This document shows positions 21,189-32,879 of a DNA stretch of 64,000 nt, piece by piece. Source of the DNA: Gigaspora margarita (lineage: Eukaryota; Glomeromycota; Glomeromycetes; Diversisporales; Gigasporaceae); assembly GCA_009809945.1 (NCBI GenBank), contig WTPW01000082.1:62001-126000 (forward strand), given 5' to 3'. A program made the translations under genes and the position numbers. The notes under the pieces were generated by a model that saw nothing but the letters and a program-made list of their open reading frames with translations, was not told where the DNA came from and made no database searches. Numbering within the stretch: position 1 is the first letter of the stretch; each line of letters begins with the position of its first letter.

Positions 21189-22453
21189 CTGGAAAGTTGA
21201 AAAAGTAAGTAGATTAATTTTTCAATGTGTTAGATTTTTAAGATTTGTCTCTTTCAAATTGAACGTACACTTTTTTAAAATATAAATTTGTGTAATTAAG
21301 TGTGAACCATTGGATGATTTTAGCCCAAGTGGCCCAGAAAGCTGAATTTAAATAGAAAAAATTAACCTTGTAGAATTTTTATTACTTTTGCCATATTAAT
21401 CACGAGGCTGAGAACCAAAAAATTGTTTAGTTTGATCAACACAAAAAATGGTCAAAAGAAAAAACTCCTTATAATTATTTAACTCAATAAATTCGATAGT
21501 ACTTGACTAATTCGATTTGATTTAGTTTGGCTTAGATATGTGATTCCTTATTTATTTGCCAAAACGAATTATGAATTAGATCAAAATAAGCCTTAACAAT
21601 TATTTATTTATGTTTCAATTGAGGATTCAATAATCAAATGTCTAAATTTGCAAAATTCTTTTTAGCACTTTTGTATTCTTGAATTTTATCTAATGAGAAT
21701 TTAAATTATGAATTCTATTATTTTTTTTACTAATATATTTAAATTTTTGCAAATTCATGATATTAAACTCAGGACGTTATCTGGTTTAAATGATATTTAT
21801 AGCAACTATGATGCCTTTTAAATTATTCATTTTTTGTTCTTGGCTTTTTTGATACTAATTCCAAACATCACGTTTTCTTCTATTCTGCTTACATTTTATT
21901 GCAACCATTTTGTACACATCAATTGCTAATATTGCATTAAAAGTTTCTGCTCTACAAGTCCTGTGTGGAGAAATTAATAGTACTGTGAATACACGAATGG
22001 AACATTTGCAGTAACTCAAGTTGCTTCTGCTGAACCACTTTGTTTTAACGACTTGGTAGATGTTCAAGATACCAGAGGTTGATTCTTGTCACCTCAAGAA
22101 TGGGTTTGGTCTGGCTTGACAACTAATCTGAATTGGAGTTTGTCTTTCATGGCGTCTTTATTAATCAAAGTTATCTTTTCATAAATTATAGATTAAATCT
22201 ATATTCCTATACTATTCCTTCATCTTAACGATGTGGCTGTATCAATAATCAGAAAAATAGTTACAACTGGCATATGAACTGATTTTTGTTGTAACTGATA
22301 CTGAAAATCTATCAGATGGAGGTAATTAGAGATGCACACAGTATATGTTATTGAGCTCTAACCAGATGTAAACTTGAAATAATGACTATGTGGAAAATGT
22401 ATACATGTACGTATGAAAAATTTTTATTATGACTACCGCCACTACCAATTAAA
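21189..22453. other. no gene supported
   Basis: Mostly A+T-rich. Short frames at 21855-22067 lack recognisable features. The stretch could contain 5' exons of the minus-strand remnant at 20386-21188 but I could not identify them. Confidence 0.3.
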
Positions 22454-23404
22454 TTATTTTCTATTATCATTATCAATATTCTGATACATTTTTAATCCAA
22501 GTGTGACAATGATTATCACAGTGGCGCAGTAGAATTGTTCTGAACTGGATGATACTTTTAAAACTTTAGCTATTACATAATCAATATCATCTACATTTAG
22601 ATTTGAAATATTTGATGGATGCAAAGACTTAACCCAATCTATCAATTTTTCATCGCCGATACCATTAAAAAGTCTGAAAATCTTTTTGGCTCTTTTCTTT
22701 CTCTTTTGAAGATTAGCTTCTGTAATTTTATCTTGATCGGGATATGTTCTCTGATTTTATCATTAACTAAAGCATTAGATGCATCCTCATTATGTGATTG
22801 TCTGTAAAAATCGTACCATAAACTATATCCTTTCTCAAAGTAATAATAGCAATGAATTACATCTTGATTGGTTTTTTGATTATTGTCTTTAGCATTGTTG
22901 ATCTTTTATTTAATTCGTGAAACTTAACTGAATCTTTGTTCATCTCAAGAATAACAGACTTCAAAGTGATAGTGTTTTATGAAGAAATTGCTGAGTTGAA
23001 GCAGTAGTCAATTCCTTAATTAGTTTTTTCAACATAGGAGAATCATCTCTATTGGTTGCTTTTTTGATCTTTTTACTAGAAAAATTTTTAGTTGAATAGT
23101 TGGATCACTTTTTATTATTAAGATTGTAAGGGTTTCTTTCAGAGAATATGGGATCAATGACATTATCACAACTGGAAAAAGGGCACTTATTTTCTTCTGT
23201 AAATAAAAGCTTTTTCTCAATACATTTTCTATAATAGATGTGTCTGCATGAAAGTGTTGTAAATGATTCAAAACTAATTACTAAAATTTTTTTATCACAT
23301 TCTGGGCATGGTAGCAGTTCGGTAATATCAGTATCTTGAACAACTGTATGGTTGGTTACTTTTAAAATATTCAACGCAAAATTTTGAAGTTTGGCGAGAG
23401 ACAT
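22454..23404 (-). pseudogene. RING-type zinc-finger protein pseudogene (Rhizophagus-expanded family)
   Basis: Starting at the ATG at 23404, the protein reads MSLAKLQNFALNILK, then an RING-like cysteine pattern: LLPCPECDKK, TTLSCRHIYYRKCIEKKLL, NKCPFSSCDNVID. After an in-frame TGA at 23105-23107 the same frame continues SSKKIKKATNRDDSPMLKKL, IKELTT, typical of the middle region of this family. Two further frame changes give KINNAKDNNQKTNQDVIHCY, YYFEKGYSLWYDFYRQSH, ALVNDKIREHIP and then ANLQKRKKRAKKIFRLFNGI, GDEKLIDWVKSLHPSNIS, NLNVDDIDYVIAKVL. That C-terminal domain is one I know from many Rhizophagus proteins. In the intact family the RING would suggest E3 ubiquitin ligase activity. At least one stop and two to three frameshifts make this copy non-functional. 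Confidence 0.75.
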
Positions 23405-23644
23405 GACTTCTTTGGAATTTACCAAATATTGATATCGATATTATATCATTCCTCGTAACTTACAATAATAATTTCTACCTGTAATGGGAATTTAACCCAC
23501 GGATCATGTAACAATCTAGTCCAAATTACAAAAATGAATAAAATTTGACACTTACTCTCTGTTGATTTAACGTGAATAACAGATAACAGATAACAAAATT
23601 GAGAAGTAATTATTAGTAAATTCTATTTTGTTGTCAATAAAATA

Positions 23645-23798
23645 TGGGACCCCCCACAGCAAAAGGAGGTTATGGGCCAAAAAATTTGAAATTTTATTCT
23701 TATGCCAATTTTATTCTAATTGATCTAATTTTTCAAGTTATTGAATATTTTAAAAAAATTTTTTGGCCCATTCCCTCCTTTTGCTGTGGGGGGTTCCA
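23645..23798. mobile_element. 154-bp MITE with TA target duplication
   Basis: Near-perfect ends of about 45 bp: TGGGACCCCCCACAGCAAAA, GGAGGTTATGGGCCAAAAAA and the reverse complement TGGAACCCCCCACAGCAAAA, GGAGGGAATGGGCCAAAAAA. Flanked by TA at 23643-23644 and 23799-23800, as for Tc1/mariner-type elements. No coding capacity. Confidence 0.85.
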
Positions 23799-23800
23799 TA

Positions 23801-24351
23801 TAATGTTCATTTTTATATTATTCTATTTTTTTTCACTTGATCATTATCAATTATAGCTATTCATAGAAGTAATATTAAAATAAAGTACAATAAATTAGAC
23901 AAGAATATAATATTTGATACTAAATAAAGAAGATATACCCATATATTTAAATGGTTTATGTCCAAAGTTCGCCTCTAGAGACCCACTTTTTTTGACCTTA
24001 TTCCAATGCAAGGAAATAAGGATCGTTTTGTAAATCTTTTTGTCTCATAAAAATCTCAAAATACGATTCCTTAAAAAATGATACAAAGCATTATAAACTT
24101 CTATCACTCAAATAAATTCAGGCATCAAATAATAATGGTGTTATTTCTAAAGTTTAAACAACACCTGATAGTATTGCCGGTTTCTTCGATCATTGAACAA
24201 TCAAAAAAATTTATATTATTGCTAATTATTTCCTTATTACTCTTTGATGTATTAATGATATATTTTATATAATATATTAAATTCTGTATCTTATTTAGTT
24301 CAGCTGATTTTGTGCAAAATCAGACTGCAATAATTCTTCATGAAGGATTGA
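23801..24351. other. no gene seen
   Basis: A+T-rich. A short plus-strand frame at 24078-24272 is Ile/Leu/Phe-rich low-complexity and not convincing. Confidence 0.35.
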
Positions 24352-24620
24352 TGTTACTGTCGTTGGGTTAATGAATGTTCGTAACAAATAATGTTATAAC
24401 TTGAAAGTTATTCTAAATATTGTTACACTCGTTTAATTCACAACTTAGTCTCTTTTTATTCACCTGACTCCACCTTAATACAGCATTCTTCCCACAACGT
24501 CCTACTCAATTAGACACAGATGTTAATTCACAAGAAAAATCAGAAGTTAGTTCGATCTTACAGATTGAACCACATATTTATTTATTTCATTATGCACTAT
24601 TACATCATTGATTCGTAACA
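24352..24620. mobile_element. possible solo LTR (269 bp)
   Basis: Starts TGTTACTGTCG and ends TTCGTAACA, so it has TG...CA termini with a TGTTAC/GTAACA inverted repeat. The flanking pentamers ATTGA and ATAGA differ at one base, as a decayed 5-bp duplication would. The interior is less A+T-rich than its surroundings. No second LTR or pol sequence is in the window. The internal GTTCGTAACAA is a confusing extra copy of the end motif. Confidence 0.4.
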
Positions 24621-25348
24621 ATAGACTCTATATATAAGTTTTTAGATTATGCATCTAGCTTTACCTTTAATTCACCCATGCAGATAGTACCCTTCACTAG
24701 TACCATGTGCAGCAAATTACAACCCCCAAAATTTTTTTCTTGTTTTTGTAATTTATACAAAGTAAAGCAATCTGCATTGTGATGGAATTATAACATCTTT
24801 ATTAATTTCGCCATAACCTTTTTAATTAAAGAAAAAGATATTAAAATTATTAGGCTTAATATTTTTTATTAGGTATTTTTAAGATATCCTGATAAGAAAT
24901 AATTATGAACTTTTCAAATGCTTTTTTGATCCATACTCATAAAGATTATGTTTTTACCTCTATAATTTATATTTATCATTAACATTCTGTGTTGGAATCA
25001 TATGAATTTCAAAATACAATAATTAATAAATCTCTTTATACTATATAAATTCTATTGTTCCATTGCAAAATTGATTATAATACTAGTTGTTGATACACTG
25101 AAACTTTACCTGAGACTTAATATATTTTATGATAACTAATTCGTTAATAAAAATAACTTTGTTTATCTCTGTAATCTTCTTCCTTTGTACAATATAGATA
25201 TTGCATTATTTTTATACATGGTAGTACAGGTTTTTTAATTTGAAAATTAATATCAATATTAAAGTTATAATAATTCAAGTCAAATTATTTTTTATTTAGA
25301 TTGTAAGTATCTTTAAATACCATTATAGTTTTTGTGCTAAGATCTAAA
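24621..25348. other. no gene seen
   Basis: A+T-rich DNA lacking coherent frames up to the Tc1-like element. Confidence 0.35.
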
Positions 25349-25350
25349 TA

Positions 25351-27042
25351 CCGGGGGCTACCATTACATTGTGGACACTTTTTGGATCATAATTACACGA
25401 AATCGGGTAAGTAAACGTAGCACAAAATTAATGTCACATGTTCGGTAGATCCCATGGTATAACATACTAAAATTTTGTGCAATTTCGTTAGATCACGCGG
25501 AAGTTATGTAAAAATTACTACAATCGTAGTTTTTTTATTGGTATGAAGGTTCGAATTTTACATTTTTTTTTTTTTTTTTTTTCATTTTTTTTTTAACAAA
25601 AAAAAAACCAATTATATTTTAATAATCAATGGGTCCCCCCGGCTTCTATGCAAGCATCAACCCGATTGATCATGCTATAAACCAGCCGACGGCAAAGTTC
25701 CGGTGGTGTATCTTTCCATGACTTTATGACGAGAACATCAAGTTCTTTGAGATTACCTGGCCTCTCTTTTCAGCGTAAAGACTGCTTTACTTCAGTCCAA
25801 AGGTTTTCAATTGGATTGAGATTGGGGCTCTGCGGGGGCCAATCCATCACACGAACATCATTTTTAACCAAAAAATTTGATGCCTCTGTTTCCACGTGGG
25901 GTCTTGCATTGTCCTGAACAAAAAGTGGGCGACCACGTCCTTTGTTTGCTGGAAAATTTTTTATAGTTGGGAGTGCATACTTTCAAAGGATTTCAAGGTG
26001 TGAGGCACCAGTGCAAGAGGATTTCAGTGGGACAAGGGGCCCCATCCCGTAATATAAGAAGCAGCCCCAATACATACGACCTGGACTACGCTTTACAGTG
26101 CAGTCCAAACAATCCATATCCCATTTTTCATGTGGTTCACGCCACACTTTGCTGGGGGAACCTAGAAAGAGATGGATATAGGTCTCGTCCGACCACAACA
26201 CACGTCTAAAATTCTGAACAGTCCAATTTTGATGCTCAAGTGCCCAATTATACCTTTTTTCTATGTTACCCGCAGTGATAAGCGGCTTTGGAGTGGCGAC
26301 ACACAAATTCAAGTTTAAATCGTGCAATGCATGATGTATGGTACTTTCTGAAATTGTTATTCTGTTTTGGAAGTTGTAGTGGTTGGTGATTTGCATGAGG
26401 CTAAGACGGCGGTTGCCATTGGTGACAAAGCTCTTAAGGTTTTCCTGGTCAGAATGGGAAAGGATTTTTGACTTACCGACCCTTTTTTTTTTCTTTTTTT
26501 GCGCCTCTGCGCCCAACCTTTTGTACTCTTCTATGACGTTTCCCACAGACGTTTTGCAGCAACCAACTGCTGCCGCAATAGTACGAAATGAATCTCCACG
26601 TTTGTATCCATAAATTATTGCTCCACGTTAACTTTCTGTTAAATCTTTCATACTACCCCATAATTGTGGGGAAAAAATTTTTTTATTAGTTTACACCTGA
26701 TTCATCATACAAACATGCCCCTTTTTATATCGCATCACGTTACCTTGGTGTCGCACAACATTTGTGCGAAATTTGAAGCGATTCAAAAAAAAATTCAATT
26801 TTTTGTGAATTTTTTTTTAAAAAAAAAATTCCAAAAAATTGATCTTCGTATCGACCCAAAAACACCACTTTTGCCTATTTTTTGCATAACTTCCGCATGA
26901 CCTAACGAAATTGCACGAAATTTTAATATGTTATACCGTGGAATCTCCCAAACACGTGACATTAATTTCGTGCTGCATTTACTTACCCGATTTCGTGTAA
27001 TTATGATCCAAAAAGTGTCCACAATGCAATGGTAGCCCCTGT
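25351..27042 (-). mobile_element. Tc1-like DNA transposon, full length (1692 bp)
   Basis: Terminal inverted repeats of about 150 bp: the left end (GGGGGCTACCATTACATTGT, GGACACTTTTTGGATCATAA, TTACACGAAATCGGGTAAGT) matches the reverse complement of the right end (CAGGGGCTACCATTGCATTG and onward) with about 10% mismatches. Flanking TA dinucleotides lie at 25349-25350 and 27043-27044. One transposase frame lies on the minus strand. The arm divergence and stop codons suggest it is no longer autonomous. A T-run followed by A-runs (25562-25612) sits between the left arm and the transposase stop. Confidence 0.93.
25626..26651 (-). pseudogene. Tc1-family DD34E transposase with three internal stop codons
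   Basis: A single frame of about 341 codons from the ATG at 26651 to TGA at 25626-25628. It starts MKDLTES, stop, RGAIIYGYKRGDSFRTIAAA, then an HTH segment (VGCCKTSVGNVIEEYKRLG), a basic stretch, a second HTH-like region (RRLSLMQITNHYNFQNR, ISESTIHHALHDL), and the catalytic motifs LWSDETYIHLF, LFVQDNARPH and PNLNPIENLW. There are 34 residues between the second Asp and the Glu, so DD34E as in Tc1. Apart from the three stops (after TES, after HLEIL, after QSLR) the frame is undisturbed and all three catalytic acidic residues remain. This indicates inactivation by point mutation rather than by indels. Confidence 0.93.
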
Positions 27043-27044
27043 AT

Positions 27045-27974
27045 AACTTTCATTTATATACTGTATAGAATATAGACCTTCATTCCAATTTATAATTTTT
27101 ATGCAATCAAAGGGAGTTCAAAATATCTTTATTAAAATTACCTGAATATTTTTTATACTAGCAAATCTTATGAACTGATATTTTTCATGCTACAAAGAGA
27201 ACTTTATTTATGACCAGAATACTTTTATGCTAGCAAAATGGACTACTATACGAGTATGATCTGAATATTATAATTATTTGTGTTACTAAGGAGAGCTTTT
27301 TAAATATTATTGATCTAATGAATATAACTATCACATTAATAAAGAGAATTTAATTTTAAATTGAATATTGAATGTAACTTTTACATCTGCATGTTACAAT
27401 TTTAAATCCTTGACCTAAATATCATATCAAATTTCAAATTTACAATTAAGAGTTTTAAGCACTTTAGGGTCTGAATAAAAAATAACTTCAATTCATATCT
27501 TTCTTATTTTTTTCGTTTAGTTACTGATACACCTTTCCAACTTGAAAACATTTGTGGCGTGCATATCAGTCGATCGAGATGTCATGCAGATCAGGTGATA
27601 AATTTTTTACTATGAAATTTGAGTGATCGATACTCCTATGAAATTATCAATTTTCATAGTAAATTGCAACGGTAGGCCATTTTTAATCATCACTTTCAGG
27701 GGTTTCATAAAAAAGAAACTGCATTCTGTATACATAAACGATTTAGCAATACAAATACTCTATTATTTTTATAATTAAAGTAAGAAAAAATAACAAACTT
27801 GAAAAGAATCATATCTTCGAAGATGCCCTTTCATTTTATAACCTATAGTATTGGAATCAAAATCATATAACTGATAAAGTTCCTACTACAAAAACGAAGT
27901 TGCGAGTAAACTTCTGCCTAAGATTTAAAACAATCATAACTTGCAAGACCATTAACCTATTTTATGGTTGTGAA
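27045..27974. other. no gene seen
   Basis: A+T-rich DNA. ATCGATACTCCTATGAAATT and nearby CATAGTAAA/TTTACTATG form weak inverted repeats around 27608-27665. Nothing else is recognised. Confidence 0.35.
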
Positions 27975-28205
27975 GGAGGAAATGCGTTAACTTCGCTAAA
28001 TCTTAGCTGGAATAATAATCTTGGATAAGAAGAAATACTTCACGTTAATTTCTCTGGGTCTTAGTGGAATAATAGACTTGGAACAGAAGGAAGGAAGAAT
28101 GCCGTGTTGACTTCTTTGGCTCTTGAAATAATAAACTTGGTCCAGAAAGAAGAAGAACGCCATGTTGACTTCTTGGAATCTTGGAATAATAAACTTGGAA
28201 CAGCA
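27975..28205 (+). repeat. degenerate tandem repeat, ~60-65 bp unit, about four copies
   Basis: Each copy has GTTAACTTC or GTTGACTTC, then CTTAG or CTTG, then GGAATAATAAACTTGGA and a purine-rich AGAAGAAG stretch. The last two copies fall in a 61-codon frame (28104-28289), but the repeat structure, not the frame, is the convincing signal. Confidence 0.65.
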
Positions 28206-28313
28206 TTATCCGGTGCATTTTGTAAGAACTTCACTGATTTTAGTAAGATTCTTAGCATACTTCTAGCATTTAAATTTAAATGGAATTAACTATAACAATT
28301 TATTTATTAATTT

Positions 28314-28483
28314 TAGAACGATTCGAAGTTTTTTTTTATTATTCTTATATCGGGATGGACTATTCGACGTTTTTTTTTATTCTTGTATCAGGATGGATGG
28401 ATGATTCAAAGTTTTTTTTATTATTATTGTATTGGGATGGACGATTTGAAGTTTCTTTTTTTATTATTCTTGTATTGGGATGA
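28314..28483 (+). repeat. tandem repeat, ~50-bp unit, 3-4 copies
   Basis: Units of the form GATTCGAAG, a T-run, ATTATTCTTATATCGGGATG, GAC. T-tract length and point changes vary between units. Confidence 0.75.
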
Positions 28484-28645
28484 TAGTGTCAGGTTAAATT
28501 ACAAATCGATAGTCTTTTTTAAAATAAAATTGTAATATTGTAATTTTTATTAATTTATTAAAATTCATAAATGTCATAAATTTAATTTATTAAAATTCAT
28601 AAATGTCATAAATTTAATTTATTAAATAAATTTAATTAAAATAAA

Positions 28646-28992
28646 GAGAGTTATCATTCATCGCCAGTGCGATGCATCGCCACCCTCTGATCGACCAATA
28701 AGAATTCAGGATCAGGTGTAATGTGAAATCGAAGCGAAACAACAATTTTTTAAAAAATCACTTCTAACTTAAAATTTTGACTATGAAACAACAATTTTTT
28801 CTTAACAAAAAAAATTTCTTGCGAAATTTTGGGTTAGGAGATCATCTAACTTATTGTCCCAACCAAACCCTAACCCTATCTTAACCTGGCCGCTATTTGT
28901 TTTGTTTTGATTAATGTAAAATCAAAACAAACAAAATTATTGGTCGATCAGGGGGTAGCAATGCATCGCACTAGCGATGAAAGATAATTGTC
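28646..28992. mobile_element. MULE-like MITE with perfect 9-bp target duplication
   Basis: TAAAATAAA flanks both ends (28637-28645 and 28993-29001). Terminal repeats of about 55 bp: GAGAGTTATCATTCATCGCC, AGTGCGATGCATCGCCACCC, TCTGATCGACCAATAA, against GACAATTATCTTTCATCGCT, AGTGCGATGCATTGCTACCC, CCTGATCGACCAATA. The centre includes AACCAAACCCTAACCCTATC. Same family as 17840-18215. Confidence 0.88.
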
Positions 28993-29001
28993 TAAAATAA
29001 A

Positions 29002-30023
29002 TAATTTTTTATTAAAAGTTAATTATTAATTACATCATTATTACATCCTACATATGGTGCCAATTTTGCGGTTAACAAAAAAAAATTTTGCTCTCTTTAA
29101 AAAAGAATTTTCATACAAAAAAAAATTTCACAATCTAGTAAAATTTTGCACTATAACGAAAAAAAAAATCAAGGGCTTCCCACACCAAAACACGAATACC
29201 ACAAAGTATTTCATAGTACTAATTCAACATTGTGAGCTAGTGCTGTTTCTGGTATCAATTCGACGAATTCAAGTAAAACTTATACGAAAGAAAATCTTGC
29301 TCAAGACTAAAGTGCGCCTGGAAACTCCACAAATAATGGCACTGAAACGATGAAGGAAACAGCAAAAAGTTGAAATCACTGACGATACCAAATGACGAAA
29401 GCCTGGAATCTCCACAAATGAAAGAAATATTAGTTCAAAAAAGAAAACCAAAAAAAGCAAACCGAAAAAAGAACAACGTATCTAAAATCCAATTCTAATC
29501 TCTGCCCCAAAGCAAAAAAGAAACACGAAACAAAATCAAAGCAGATCTAGATAAAAAAAAATCTAAATCCATGCCTGTCTTGCTATTGATATTTTACTAA
29601 AAGAAAAAAATTCTTATTAGCAAAGATCGCAATCTATATATTATAAAACAGTTTTCTTTAATTTTCAGCACAATGTTTCTAATGTAACAACTCTTCGAAG
29701 ATGCATTTTTCTAAAAGTTCTCACTCGTGCGCATCTAACAAGCTATTTTTCGCGTAAAGATCTTGAAAACTCCAAAAGAATCATGCAACAGAAGGCAAAA
29801 TAATTGCCCATCTTTAAAGGGGTTACACATTACCGGGTGGCATTAGATTTCGTATACTTTACATCATTCGATTCGTTGAAGCCCTGGCAACTTATTTGTT
29901 TTAAGGGACGTTGTTTGTTATAACTAAGACTTCGGGAGAAAATTTTAAAAACGTGATTTCGTAGATTTGTGTAATTTATGAAAATCATATGATAAAAAAT
30001 CAAATGTAACATCTCGATCGACT
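29002..30023. other. no gene supported
   Basis: Includes A-rich stretches and a 99-codon plus frame (29054-29353) that is Lys/Phe low-complexity, read from poly-A. A less A+T-rich patch at 29815-29930 (CCGGGTGGCATTAG, GCCCTGGCAACTT) is unidentified. Confidence 0.35.
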
Positions 30024-30629
30024 GTTACATATTGAATAGTACGTACTTATGTTACTCACGTACGTATGTTGTGTAATAATAAAAATTTTAAAAATAGTGT
30101 AAAAGACATTTGTACACTTGGAGAACTTTCCAAAAATCAAAACGAGACTAAACTTTTTTCAATATTTAAATTTTACTCAAGGGTATCTCGAGCTCAAGTT
30201 CTCAACTATATACTGAGCTCTGCCGCTGGGTTCCACTAGGCATTTTAATTTTTATTTAATAATTTTCGAAATTCATCATTTATTTATCTGTCAGACAAAT
30301 AAATTTGTAGCAATAACTATAATTTTAGATCAAAAATTTCAAGTTATTGCAAGAATATTTAATGTAGATGTTCGTTAAAGAAACTTTATACTGGGTGAGT
30401 GAAAGTCATTAGATAGGGCTCTTTTTGTCAGTCACCAAATGATTTATTTTGATTGTCAATTTAATGGTTATTTATTATACCAGCGAAAGAAAAAATACCT
30501 ATATATTATTAGTGGAAATAAGAGATTGTAAACAGAGTTGTCTGTGGATATTTAACCTACAGGGATAGGCTTCTAAATTTTTGAGAATTTAAACAATAAA
30601 TTTAAACAATAAATAATTTTAGAGAAAGA
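30024..30629 (+). promoter_or_regulatory. conserved upstream block of kinase-array gene 1
   Basis: This segment is closely matched by 57593-58196 upstream of gene 2, beginning at TGTTACATATTGAATAGTAC. It includes CTCAAGTTCTCA, GCCGCTGGGTTCCACTAGG, GGGTGAGTGAAAGTCATTAG, TTTGTCAGTCACCAAATGAT and GTTGTCTGTGGATATTTAACC. The ends have diverged but the core remains alike. Conservation could reflect shared promoter function or simply a recent duplication. An untranslated leader or 5' exon within it cannot be excluded. Confidence 0.4.
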
Positions 30630-31004
30630 ATGAAAAGTGTTCGTTATAAAGGAAAATGTAGAAATTGCTATCTATATAATACTTCGCTAACATGGTGTAA
30701 AACATGTGATCCTCAAAGAACAACCAAAGGATGGACTAGTGGAAATGAAACAATTGATAATTGCATTAAAACATTTCAACTTAAAGCCACCAAGCATGAG
30801 GATGTAATCGAATGGATTCCTTTTAATAGATTGGATAGCATTCAAATGATTGGTAAAGATGGCTTAGGTTCAATATTTTTAGCAACATGGCTAGATGGCA
30901 TACGGACCATTTCATATGATGACAAACAGTCACGAACACCATCATGTGGAATTAATCTTAAAACATTAACTAGCTCTCAGAATTTGCTGGATTTTTTAGA
31001 AAAG
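30630..31004 (+). CDS. array gene 1, exon 1 (unit 1)
   Basis: Starts at ATG (MKSVRYKGKCRNC) and lacks the hinge part carried by later units. Ribbon CRNC...WCKTC; loop GKDGLGS; lysine segment CGINLKTL. Ends GAAAAG before donor GTAGGC. Confidence 0.8.
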
Positions 31005-31108
31005 GTAGGCTAAAACCTTTATTATCATTATTACATTACATATATTTAATTTTTAATTAAACGAATATATTTATAATTCTTATCTGTATATTTAACACGT
31101 TTTATAAG

Positions 31109-31594
31109 TTTAAAGATTATATGCAGTCAGAGAATAAGGAACATAGATTATATGGAATAACACAAAATACAATTACTAACGAATATATGATAGTATTTGA
31201 TAAATTTCACTATAAAAGAAATTTTTTAAATGGAATATGTGCATTTTGTAAACGAAAGAATACTTCAGAGGCATGGTGTCAAACATGTGATCCTCAAAGA
31301 ATGGCTCAAGGATGGACGAGTGGAAACGAGATAATCGATGGTTATATTAAAGAATTTCAACTGAGAGCCACTAAATATGAGGGTGTGATAGAATGGATTC
31401 CTTTTGATAGACTAGAAGGCATCAGAATTTTCAATAATGATGGTTTTAATTCAATGTTTTCAGCAACATGGTTAGATGGTTTACGAAAAATTTCTAGTAA
31501 ATCTTACAAATACACAAAGTCACGTATGCCTTCATGTAGAGTTTATCTTAAAAAATTACTTAGCTATCAGAATTTGTCAGAATTTTTAAAAGAA
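31109..31594 (+). CDS. array gene 1, exon 2 (unit 2)
   Basis: 162 codons. FKDYMQSENKEHRLYGITQN opens it. Ribbon CAFC...WCQTC; loop degenerate (NNDGFNS); lysine segment CRVYLKKL. It is the most divergent unit of this gene. Donor GTAGGT. Confidence 0.8.
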
Positions 31595-31681
31595 GTAGGT
31601 CAATATTTTTATTAAATATGCTTGACCTTTATTTAGTGGAGTATAAATATAACACATAATTTATTTATCCCGTTTTATAAG

Positions 31682-32200
31682 GTTGAAGATTATATGCAAT
31701 TAAAGAATAAGGAACATAAAGTATGTGGAATAACTCAAAATACAGTTACAAACGAATATATGATAATATTTGATGAATTTTATTATAAAAGAAAACATTT
31801 GAATGGAGAATGTAGAAGTTGCAATCTATATAATACTTCAAAGTCATGGTGCCAAACATGTGACCCTCAAAGAATATACCAAGGATGGACTAGTGGAAAT
31901 GAAACAATTGACAAATGCATTAGAGAATTTCAACTTAAAGCAACCGAATATGAGGATGTAATCGAATGGATTCCTTTTAATAAATTGGATAGCATTCAAA
32001 TGTTTAGTAAAGATGGCTTAAGTTCAATATTTTTAGCAACATGGTTAGATGGTATGCGGATGTTAGACATTTCAGGCATTTACAGCATTTCAGACGAATT
32101 TACTACACCTTTTAAATACCAACGTTCACGTACACGGTCATGTGTAGTTAATCTTAAAACATTACCTTGCTCTCAGAATTTGCTAGATTTTTTAGAAAAG
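31682..32200 (+). CDS. array gene 1, exon 3 (unit 3, with insertion)
   Basis: 173 codons, longer than its neighbours because of an insertion after WLDGMR (MLDISGIYSISDEF). A related insertion (MLDKLTVSNISY...SDEF) occurs in exon 1 of gene 2, not in exon 3. Opens with VEDYMQL instead of FKDYMQL. Ribbon CRSC...WCQTC; loop SKDGLSS. Confidence 0.8.
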
Positions 32201-32304
32201 GTAGGTTAAAACTTTCATTTATTATTATACATTACATATATTTATTTTTTATTTAAACGAATATATTTATAATTCTTATTTGTATATTTAACACGTTTTG
32301 TAAG

Positions 32305-32782
32305 TTTAAAGATTATATACAGTTAGAAAATAAAGAAAATAAATTATATGGAATAACACAAAATACAATTACTAACGAATATATGATAGTATTTGATGAA
32401 TTTCACCATAAAAGAAGTCATTTAAATGGCGAATGTAAAAATTGCAATCGATATAATACTTCAAAGGCATGGTGTCAATCATGTGACCATCAAAGAACAA
32501 CCCAAGGATGGACGAGTGGAAATGAAAAAATTGATAACTTTATTAAAGAATTTCAATTTAAAGCAAAGGATGTAATCGAATGGATTCCTTTTAATAGATT
32601 GGAAAACATTCAAATAATTAGTAAAGATGATTTGAGTTCAATATTTTTGACAACATGGTTAGATGGTATACGAATAATTTCAAGTAAAATCTGAGAAATA
32701 CACGCAATCACGCACATCATCATATGGGGTAAATATTAAAACATTACCTAGCTTTCAGAATTTGCTGGATTTTTTAGAAAAG
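32305..32782 (+). pseudogene. array gene 1, exon 4 (unit 4, frameshifted)
   Basis: 478 nt, one more than a multiple of three. Relative to exon 5, AGTAAATCTG has become AGTAAAATCTG (about 32684-32688), truncating the frame at IISSKI. Sequence after it (GVNIKTLPSFQNLLDFLEK) is otherwise intact. Ribbon CKNC...WCQSC; loop SKDDLSS. Confidence 0.75.
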
Positions 32783-32879
32783 GTGGGCTAAAACTTTTAT
32801 TTACCATTGTTACATTAGATTATTTTAATTAAAAGAATTTATTTGTAATTCCCATTAATATATTTAACACGGTTTAAAG

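Noticed and set aside
23470-23560. tRNA-like T-arm (GTGGGTTAAATTCCCAT on the minus strand)
   Set aside because: No matching D-arm, anticodon arm or acceptor stem could be folded around it.
28104-28289. Small ORF (MLTSLALEIINLVQKEEERH)
   Set aside because: It spans the last units of a tandem repeat; each unit encodes a related string in a different context, so the repeat explains it.
29054-29353. 99-codon Lys/Phe-rich ORF
   Set aside because: Composition reflects poly-A and poly-T runs; no family features.
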